From Aculops lycopersici (taxonomy: Eukaryota; Arthropoda; Arachnida; Trombidiformes; Eriophyidae): a DNA stretch of 64,000 nucleotides. Both the position numbers and the translations under genes were made by a program. This document shows, piece after piece, positions 57,501 to 64,000 of this stretch (its first letter is position 1; each line of letters opens with the position of its first letter). The DNA is taken from the NCBI GenBank assembly GCA_015350385.1, contig WNKI01000004.1, positions 3,252,855 through 3,316,854 of the forward strand. Direction: 5' to 3'. The notes under the pieces are model-generated. The model worked only from the letters and a program-made list of their open reading frames with translations. It had not been told where the DNA came from and did not search any database.

Positions 57501-59728
57501 CGAGGATTTGGATTTGGATGCTGAGCAGGAGCATGATTGTGAGGAGCAAAAGTATGGACTAAGCTCCTTGGATGTTCACGGAATCGGCTGTTGCGAGGCC
57601 GACTCGCCGCCGATAATTTGCACCTGCCAACAGCATATGCATCAACTGCAGCAGCAGTTTACCAATTACCAACAATCGAATCGTTCATTGCAGCAACAAC
57701 AACAAGAACAGCAGCAACTGAATGGGAGTAAACTAAACAACAAGCTCAATGCAAATGATCTAATGCACCAGAGTGACTCGGTTAGAGTTGGCGACGAGAC
57801 TATAAGCTTGTCATTATATCAGCGGCGTCAGCCTCAAGCCACTCTCAACAACCACCAGTTGAATCAGCAACAGCAGCAATTCTTCAACCAGCGGCCTGGC
57901 CAAGCTCAGCCGACTTATTACATCACCTTAAAGGGCATGGGCTCAAGGTCGTCGGGAGGCGTGACCAATCAGAGTTTCCGCTATGCAAAATCTCGGGCAA
58001 CCGGAAGCAGTAACCCGCTGAGCTCTTGCAAATCTGCGCCGCCAAATTACACGAACACAAATAAGTATCAGAGTGTCGGAGGAACCTCGAACAGCTTGCC
58101 GCAGTCACAGATGCAAACGTCACCTGCGCCACTGGCCCACAAGGGATTCTATCGGATCGATAACAAGCGACTGATGTCCAGCGACGGCGACCTGACTAGA
58201 CACCAACAGCAGCAGCATCGATGGACAAACTCAAGTCGGGTAGACGACGATAACGATAACGGCGGCGATGAAGAGGAACGCGAGGGAGTAAAGAAGGACG
58301 AGAGGAGAGAGGAGAACGCGCCAACCGGAAGTGAGCGAGGAGAGGATGCTGATTACGAGGACGAAGAGCTAGCAAGAACTAATCGACAGAGGAGCCGACA
58401 TCAGCATCTACGTCGCCGATGCTCCTCGCCCAGAGGTCAGTTAGAGGACGAGTATTTCGGCGACGGCGGAAGCTGTAGTGATCAAGACTGTCGAGCTGCT
58501 AATACTGCTACCACAGCAACAGTAGCGGCTGGTAGGCAGTGGATTAGTGGTTCAAGTTCGATGCGAAACCTCACGAGCCAAACGGATCCAGCGACAACGA
58601 CAATGACATCAAATGTCCTTCGTCAAAATTTGGCCTTACTAAACCATCTGAATCAGCAGCAACAGCAACAGTATTACAACGAGCAGGTTGCCGCTGACCG
58701 TGAACGAGCCAACACTCTGATCGTCCAGTCGTCCAGCTGCAGGTGCAACGAGGCTACGAAGAACCAATTGCAACATCGCCCATATCAGCATCAATTGAAT
58801 GGAGCGGCCGCCACGAGTGCTGCCACCTCATTAGCCGCCCGATTGGACACAACTGGAATCGCAACGAGCAATCCGTCCGATTGGCTGGATTTGCCGGTAA
58901 CAGCAACAGCATCAACAGCATCAGGCTTTACAGCGGCAAAAAACTCCAAATCCAACTATAACCACAACCACCACCAACACCACCGAGTTCACAATCTCGG
59001 CAGGAAATGTCGCGCCATGGCAGCAAATCCAACGACGGATTACCCTATCCTCCACCCAACACTATCAGACGCCTACGCGACAACGATGCCAAGATTAGGT
59101 TTTGGTTTAACCCCAATTGGTGGAGGGCTAACAACGAGCTACGCAATCAATCGGTACAATAAAGCGGCGTTGTCCAATGTGAAACCAAGTAAAAAACCTA
59201 AATCGAGCTCAGGTGAGTAGCAAGCTGAACTAACTAGCGAGTGGTCGTGGAGACCGACTTGTGGTTGTCGTTATGTCAACCAAATTGCACACACACAAGA
59301 CACGACACTGCACGTCAACACGAAACGAGACTAGAATCCAAACTTAGCAATGATGACCAAATAAGAGACTCCCAATCATCATCTAACCTTGATCACTCGT
59401 TACCTAAATCCCTTATTTAGTGCTCGGCGTCACGGCAGGTATAGCGGCTGCTCTATTTGGCGGCGTTGCAGATGGAATCGCAGAGCCTAGCGTTGGCTGG
59501 GATCACGATGGAGGCCTTTTTAGTGGGGGTCTTAGCGGTGCCGGCCAGCTTGACGTCAATGAATCCGCTCTAATGGACGATAATCAACTTGGTCTGGATA
59601 ATCATGACCACGAATTCAATGCTTCAATGGCAGACATGGTGCCCTCAACCTTCGGCCACCAGATGCAAAGTTTGTCCCGACGGCCTGTTTTAGATTTTAC
59701 GCCTCTATTAGAATTGCGAAAACATTAG
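51552..59728 (+). CDS. Unrecognised four-transmembrane protein with long disordered tail
   Basis: I assemble four exons from frame continuity and consensus borders: 51552-51682 (AG|GTAAGT), 56838-56959 (ACAG|, G|GTAAGT), 57128-59212 (GTAG|, G|GTGAGT) and 59421-59728 (TTTAG|). Phases agree throughout and give 881 residues. TM1 is in exon 1 (LISAILWTLVSVNFFTLVIG), TM2 in exon 2 (IAIVAGFASLIVACLGLCAL), TM3 in exon 3 (VSCMMFASLMVFGLPD) and TM4 at about residues 187-207 (IVYFSLLFILHLVSVSSF), followed by a basic stop-transfer RYLKRKE. A roughly 70-residue Thr/Gln-rich loop separates TM3 and TM4. The remaining roughly 670 residues are Gln/Asn/Ser/His-rich with an acidic-basic patch and no domain I know. 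Topology (four TM, both ends inside) is like tetraspan families, but I cannot name one. A TAA precedes the ATG in frame. Exon 1 is the least certain. Confidence 0.7.
54868..54902. repeat. (AGCTC)n pentamer microsatellite
   Basis: About seven tandem copies of CAGCT/CTCAG, nearly perfect, preceded by a short (ACATC)n run at 54855-54866. Each unit contains AGCT, so the array is locally self-complementary. Confidence 0.9.
56183..56245. repeat. TA-rich inverted repeat
   Basis: Two (TA)n tracts separated by TTTGTTG and GTTTG, the second ending ATACAAACAAA. Parts such as TTTGTATATATA and TATATATACAAA are inverted copies that could extrude as a hairpin. Confidence 0.75.
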
Positions 59729-60400
59729 ATCGACTACAAATACACAATTGCCAAAAAAGATTGGGGACTCAAATCAGCACTACACTTGATTGTATAATAT
59801 TGTTATTCGACTGTTGAACGCGGAATATTTGCATTGCAAATGTTGATATTGTTATGATTCAATATTAAAATAGTTTATTCTTGTCTCATTGATGTTTGAT
59901 TGCTGTAATTCTTGTTCAAGCTTACGTTACACTTGCTACTGTTGATAATGTTATCGTTATTCTTGGCATCACTCAAAGCTAGACTATGATTTAAGGTTGC
60001 ACTATTGTTGCCTCTAGCTCTATTGCCTCCCGTTGTATTTCATAATCTCCCTCAAACTTTCTTCTTTTTCGTAGATGCAAAATTGATGACAATATTCTAT
60101 CTTGACTCCTTAATGAATCCTATATCATCTTAATGCAGGTCAATTTGAGAGATATTGTTTGTGGATATTACAATACCAATCTTGTCTCTAAGACGATGAA
60201 ATTTCTCGCCAGCCCTACGAGTGGACCACGTGCGCTGTTCTACAACACACCGGTTTGGGCTCTCACAGCAAACAAATTTTGTGTTGCAGGTTGTCACTTT
60301 AAACCTCCCGAAATCAAGTCCCTTTAATTTAAATCGGTTCAAATCCAACAAGTTGACGAATCTCTTTTAGATAATTAAATAAACACAAAGATACGTCAAG
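59729..60400. other. Intergenic between the four-TM gene and the 60.4-kb gene
   Basis: AT-rich, with no clear gene. A 64-codon frame at 60133-60327 has no domain or splice context. It should contain the four-TM gene's 3' UTR and the next promoter. Confidence 0.45.
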
Positions 60401-60796
60401 ATGTCCATGTCCTGTGATCTAATATTAGACGAGGACCATTCAATCCATATTAGCATTCTTCCGAGGCTGGGTCTCATTATCATCAACGAACTAGAAGATT
60501 TTGGAGAGCATTGGATTGAGGTCAAGATCGTGGAGAGCACGAGAGAAAGACTGACATTTGATGTCAAGACACTAAGTGGACACAATTCAGACGGAACCCT
60601 TCATGCTGCCTGTAGATATTTTGTCGACACTATCTACAATAATCTACATAAAAAATCTGGCCCTTCGCCAGAGCAAATCGGATCTTTATTGAAATTTGTG
60701 GTCAACATCAATTTGAGACAAGAGATCTTGACCAATAGAGCAAATATCATGTCACTTGGGGATGCTCTTGGCGACTTGGTGAGTTGTTGTTGTTGA
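60401..60796 (+). CDS. Unrecognised small protein, 131 residues
   Basis: A single frame from an ATG (a second in-frame ATG lies two codons later). The product is balanced in composition rather than repetitive: MSMSCDLILDEDHSIHIS, LGLIIINELEDFGEHWIEV, FDVKTLSGHNSDGTLHAACR, then a helical end with LLKFVVNINLRQEIL and SLGDALGDL. Alternating hydrophobic strands followed by helices suggest a small globular domain, but I cannot name it. An AATAAA at 60801-60806 lies directly after the stop, which supports a real gene end. Alternatively GTGAGT at 60781 could be a donor and the last CDS codons intronic. The last 50 bp overlap the tail-coding region of the MYST gene on the other strand. Confidence 0.55.
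   Translation: MSMSCDLILDEDHSIHISILPRLGLIIINELEDFGEHWIEVKIVESTRERLTFDVKTLSGHNSDGTLHAACRYFVDTIYNNLHKKSGPSPEQIGSLLKFVVNINLRQEILTNRANIMSLGDALGDLVSCCC
60685..60690 (-). terminator. Candidate MYST gene poly(A) signal
   Basis: AATAAA reads on the minus strand 57 bp past the MYST stop codon. It lies inside the coding frame of the convergent gene, so the two mRNAs would overlap. Confidence 0.5.
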
Positions 60797-62076
60797 CCTT
60801 AATAAAAGATTCATACTTTACAATGGAAATGATTGAGGTAGCATCCGAGTCGGCATCTGTTTCATCATCGTCGCCGTCCACTGCGCCGTTTCCATTCGCT
60901 CCAAATACACCGTTCTCATGATTATTTATCTTGTATTTGTCGTTTTCAATTTGGTTTTCAATGTCTTGTTCTTCTTCATCCATTTCCATCTTTATTCCGT
61001 TCTCCTTTGGTTTCGTCTTGTGGTTTGTTGTCGTTGTTATGATCTCAGGTTCAGCATCCTCCTCCTCCAATGTTGGATCCTTGTGATATTGTGAAAGATA
61101 CTTGGTCCATCTCAAATCCTGAGGATGGACTGATAAGCGAGGCTTGTTCAACATTTTATCCAGATCCTTTTCGCTCAAATAAATACTATATGTTTTGGCG
61201 TCTTTCTTCTTAAGCATATTGGTACTTTCTAAAGCGCTAATGATATCGGTTGTTGTCATAAATGTTTCCTTAGAGATTTCATTGATTGATATTTCATGTC
61301 TATCTTTTATCACTTTCATGATGGAGTTCTTCCAGTAACTTGTGTAACTTATCTTACCTAAGTCACTAAGAGGCTTCTCCGGTGTCCCGGGCACTTGCTC
61401 AACCCTAGACAAGAGGTAACTAAAGTCTATCAAGAACCTACCGAATCCATATTTTTGATACGGTGGTAAAATCATGATACAACTAACATTGTTCTTCTGT
61501 ATACAATGCTTCTCTTTACTAAAATATCCTACAATTCGAGATCCAGTTTTGTCATCATTGATTGTTAATATGTAAAATAGAAATGGTTCAACATCATAAT
61601 ACAAAGTTTTATGATCAATGAATAGTTTGGCTAGTAAACACAGATTCTGACAGTACAATTTGCATTTACCCCCATCTGCTTCATAAACGCTGAGTTTCAT
61701 TGGCTCATCGTCAACGTTATGAACCGATCGGTAGATTTCATTTGCTGGTGGACAGTAATGATGACATTTGCTCTGTAGTGTGATGGATTTAGATAAGATT
61801 CATGAATGGAAAAGTTGATTCGTTAGGCATGATTCTATGGATTCTATGTCAATTCGAGGTTGTAAGAGAACATATCTAGCTTGCACTTACATTGTGTCTT
61901 TTCATCGTTGCCTCACTTTTCATGTAGGAAAGACAAAATTCACAAATAAACAACTTGGGCACCATGGCATATTCTTGAGGGTAGGGCGAGGAGTACCATG
62001 TGTCAATCTCGTACTGGCCGAGTTCGATCTTAGGCGGGTGCCTTGGAGGCGGTACGACCTCTTTAAATCTTTCCAT
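60747..62076 (-). CDS. MYST-family histone acetyltransferase (KAT6/KAT7-like)
   Basis: Two exons, 62076-61891 and 61772-60747 (AAT|GTAAGT donor, CTACAG| acceptor), give 403 residues. The MYST domain starts at about residue 17 (IELGQYEIDTWYSSPYPQEY). The C2HC zinc finger CEFC...KRHN-SKC is completed across the splice. YCQNLCLLAKLFIDHKTLYY, Lys148 in YFSKEKHC (autoacetylation site), Cys160 in NVSCIMILPP, the acetyl-CoA loop YQKYGFGRFLID and catalytic Glu194 in PEKPLSDLG are all present. SSPYPQEY, PPANEIYR and KHC.QKNNVSCIMI favour KAT6 over KAT8. No chromodomain or PHD fingers are seen. An in-frame TAG precedes the ATG, so this may be a minimal MYST protein or have missed 5' exons. The last roughly 120 residues are acidic/Asn-rich. 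Its start is 671 bp from that of the divergent GCN5 gene. Confidence 0.93.
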
Positions 62077-62747
62077 GATATTCTATCTGATGATAGTATT
62101 GTTACTGAATCTCGACATGAGGAGTGTCCAGATAATATAATTATAATCGATTTGACAAATCTAACTTGACATAAATATTGAGTAGGGTTCGCATCATGCC
62201 GCGCGTTTCAAAACAATGATAAGAGATGATGAAAATCTCGAATGCAATGATAATGCGGAACGTCTCTCCCTGTCCCCAAGGAGTCAGCAAATTTCGAGTT
62301 GCATAGAAATCAGAAACAGGCAATTTCTGCTGAAGAAGATGGGTCTCTATGAGTAGCGGGGCAGAAAACAGGGAATTCTGGGGCTTTTTGGCCAATGTTC
62401 ACCCTAAACACACACACAATAAACTGCACAATATTCGCCATGCCTTTGGCCATGCTAAATGCCCATAGAAATTAACGAACGTTGCCGTGAAAAATCTAAC
62501 ATGTGATTGTGCGGCTTTTTATAACGATAATTTGTAAATTAATTTGTCTAATCATCTTTTAGGAAACAAATCTTTATTAATTTAATACACGAGATTAAAC
62601 AAGCAATAACTATATGGTGGCTACGGTGATAGCCAACAAATTAATTGGCACTTCGCTAGTGCACAGGAAGATCCATAACCATCATTGACGGCGCGCAAAG
62701 TTTTTGGAAATCAACCGAGAACTTGTAACTCCAAACTTTTTTACAAC
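62077..62747. promoter_or_regulatory. Divergent interval between MYST and GCN5 acetyltransferase genes
   Basis: 671 bp with no supported coding frame, AT-rich toward the GCN5 side. Both acetyltransferase promoters must lie here unless 5' exons are missed. I see no specific element I can name. Confidence 0.45.
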
Positions 62748-64000
62748 ATGGGCCTCAATCACATGCAACGAATCCAGAAGCACCAACTTCAATGGATACA
62801 TGAACTGAAATCGGAGCCAAAGAATCTCGAAAGATGGGCCAAGGTAGAGCTATTGGCACAGTTTGCTGATTGCAAGTTGGATATGTGTAAATGTGAGGGT
62901 TGGTTGCGTGGAGCAAGCAATGGCAACGAACTCAATAATAATACCAATGGTTGTAGCACTAAGCCAATTGCAAGCCAACTTACCTCTTCTAATGCTAACT
63001 CAATCAAGAAACCAACTCCCCCTAATGAACAATGTGCCAGGTCTGATTGCAATCACGCATTTGAGGATCACGTGGTCAATTTTATGCAAGCTACCGATGT
63101 AGAACTAAACCGCCTCCTAGACCTTATGATTGAATCCGAGATACTCAATACGAATTCAGGTATTGAAGACCACGAAGGTACAAAAGTCGTCTATCAGTAC
63201 TTATCAAAGTATTTGCGAAACTCAATCACCACCATGACACATCCAACTATGGATCTCAAACTAGGAAGCCCGCCATTCGAACGCCCCACCATCCATCAAG
63301 CCATAACAAATTTCTCCCTCCACTTTTTCAATCATAAAAATGAAGAAGAATGGCGATTTATACATGAGCTCGCAAAATCATACCTAACCGCCATCAATAT
63401 TTGGATGCTCGAGATACCTAAATCCTCATCCGTCGATCGAGACTATCAAGTTATCTACAGTAGATGGCTATGTTTTTGCTACGTCCCAGTCTATATTGAA
63501 AGCCTCACCCTCAAGGACCCAACTCAAGCATTTGGTCGCATGTATTTAAAACAAATCTTCACTTCTGTGACGAATAATTGGGAAACAACTGCCGAAAAGA
63601 GGTGTCAAACGGATAAACAGAAAGCCTTGCTGAATGAGTTCCTACATAATCTAAGGCAAGAAGTTGACAACAATGATTCTCTAATTTGGTCCACAGAATT
63701 TGACCCACCCATACCCTCTTTTTTCAATACATGCCTCATCGAGGAAACAAAATTGAACGCCCTAATTACAGAAATCAAAGAGGAACGATTGAAACTGGCA
63801 GGCAAGAGCGGAGACCTGTTCTCTGACCCTACAGGTCTGATTCCTGAGATATCATCAGCACGCGATGAATCTGCAAGAGTTGAGGAGCGACTTGGAAAAA
63901 TTGAGTTCCATATTATTGGTAACTCAATGAACAAACGAATAACTAGAAATGATTACCTTTGGTTGAATGCCTTACAGAATGTTATCAGCCATCAACTACC
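62748..64000 (+). CDS. KAT2: GCN5/PCAF (KAT2) histone acetyltransferase, N-terminal part, cut by window edge
   Basis: 417 open codons from the ATG at 62748, running off the right edge. The N-terminus shows the PCAF homology domain: KLDMCKCEGWLRG, ARSDCNHAFEDHV, DVELNRLLDLMIESEIL, VVYQYLSKYLRNSI, PPFERPTIHQAITNF, WRFIHELAKSYLTAINIW, IYSRWLCFCYVP and TQAFGRMYLKQIF, each lining up with vertebrate PCAF/GCN5. After a short linker, SARDESARVEERLGKIEF, HIIGNS and WLNALQNVISHQLP mark the start of the GNAT acetyltransferase domain; the catalytic core and bromodomain lie outside. It acetylates H3 within SAGA/ATAC-type complexes. No intron is seen so far. The long N-terminal domain is the metazoan form, unlike yeast Gcn5. 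It is divergent from the MYST gene. Confidence 0.96.
   Translation, partial: MGLNHMQRIQKHQLQWIHELKSEPKNLERWAKVELLAQFADCKLDMCKCEGWLRGASNGNELNNNTNGCSTKPIASQLTSSNANSIKKPTPPNEQCARSDCNHAFEDHVVNFMQATDVELNRLLDLMIESEILNTNSGIEDHEGTKVVYQYLSKYLRNSITTMTHPTMDLKLGSPPFERPTIHQAITNFSLHFFNHKNEEEWRFIHELAKSYLTAINIWMLEIPKSSSVDRDYQVIYSRWLCFCYVPVYIESLTLKDPTQAFGRMYLKQIFTSVTNNWETTAEKRCQTDKQKALLNEFLHNLRQEVDNNDSLIWSTEFDPPIPSFFNTCLIEETKLNALITEIKEERLKLAGKSGDLFSDPTGLIPEISSARDESARVEERLGKIEFHIIGNSMNKRITRNDYLWLNALQNVISHQL

Noticed and set aside
1..64000. CRISPR arrays, operons, biosynthetic clusters, tRNA or rRNA genes
   Set aside because: No spaced direct repeats, no ribosome-binding-site-led gene strings and no B-box or clover-leaf sequence was found by eye; tRNA detection by eye is limited and a tRNA scan would be decisive.

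Overview
This is a eukaryotic window from an arthropod-like protostome. The evidence is GT-AG introns, a cuticle or peritrophin-type chitin-binding protein, a protostome-type ionotropic receptor, an intact cholinergic locus (VAChT then ChAT) and a Ty3/gypsy retrotransposon. Long single exons, few short introns and many Gln/Asn/Ser/Thr homopolymers recall mites, but the species assignment is only a guess. I support 18 cellular protein genes, two of them cut by the window edges, plus one complete LTR retrotransposon and one small Tc1/mariner-type MITE.

Layout, left to right. 1-1915 (-): secreted chitin-binding protein, C-terminus outside the window. 3318-3444: MITE. 3487-6066 (-): SLC22 organic ion transporter, two exons. 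6067-10262: no gene seen. 10263-13944 (+): DPP8/9-like prolyl dipeptidase with an unusual Asn-Leu-Pro repeat extension. 14048-14464 (-): C22orf39/UPF0545-family protein. 14782-17403 (+): divergent ionotropic receptor. 17604-18977 (-): POLDIP2. 19317-26329 (-): intact 7,013-bp Ty3/gypsy element with identical 354-bp LTRs and a 5-bp target duplication, sitting in what was a roughly 0.5-kb gap between divergent genes. 26492-26827 (+): short anamorsin (CIAPIN1)-like protein. 27888-42871 (+): cholinergic locus. 43562-44827 (+): apparent fusion of ATP synthase coupling factor 6 and subunit b. 44962-45408 (-): MED29. 45694-46697 (-): tetraspanin. 48610-49761 (-): three-LOTUS MARF1-like protein. 51552-59728 (+): unrecognised four-TM protein with a large disordered tail. 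60401-60796 (+): unrecognised small protein, convergent with and overlapping a MYST acetyltransferase (60747-62076, -). The MYST gene is head-to-head with a GCN5/PCAF acetyltransferase (62748-64000, +, cut by the edge).

How the genes work together. VAChT and ChAT are the pair that loads and makes acetylcholine, in the arrangement conserved across animals. The MYST and GCN5 genes are two different histone acetyltransferases facing away from each other across about 0.67 kb. The remaining neighbours (transport, peptidase, respiration, Mediator) have no evident shared pathway.

The strongest things to re-examine are: the retrotransposon's textbook -1 frameshift site abutting the gag stop codon; its second, cellular-type RNase H next to a degenerate one; its extra third ORF; the F6-b peripheral-stalk fusion; the N-terminally truncated anamorsin lacking one expected iron-sulfur cysteine; and the unrecognised four-TM gene. 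I found no CRISPR array, no prokaryotic-type operon and no tRNA or rRNA gene. Several apparent ORF starts are TTG or GTG, so starts were moved to the first in-frame ATG.
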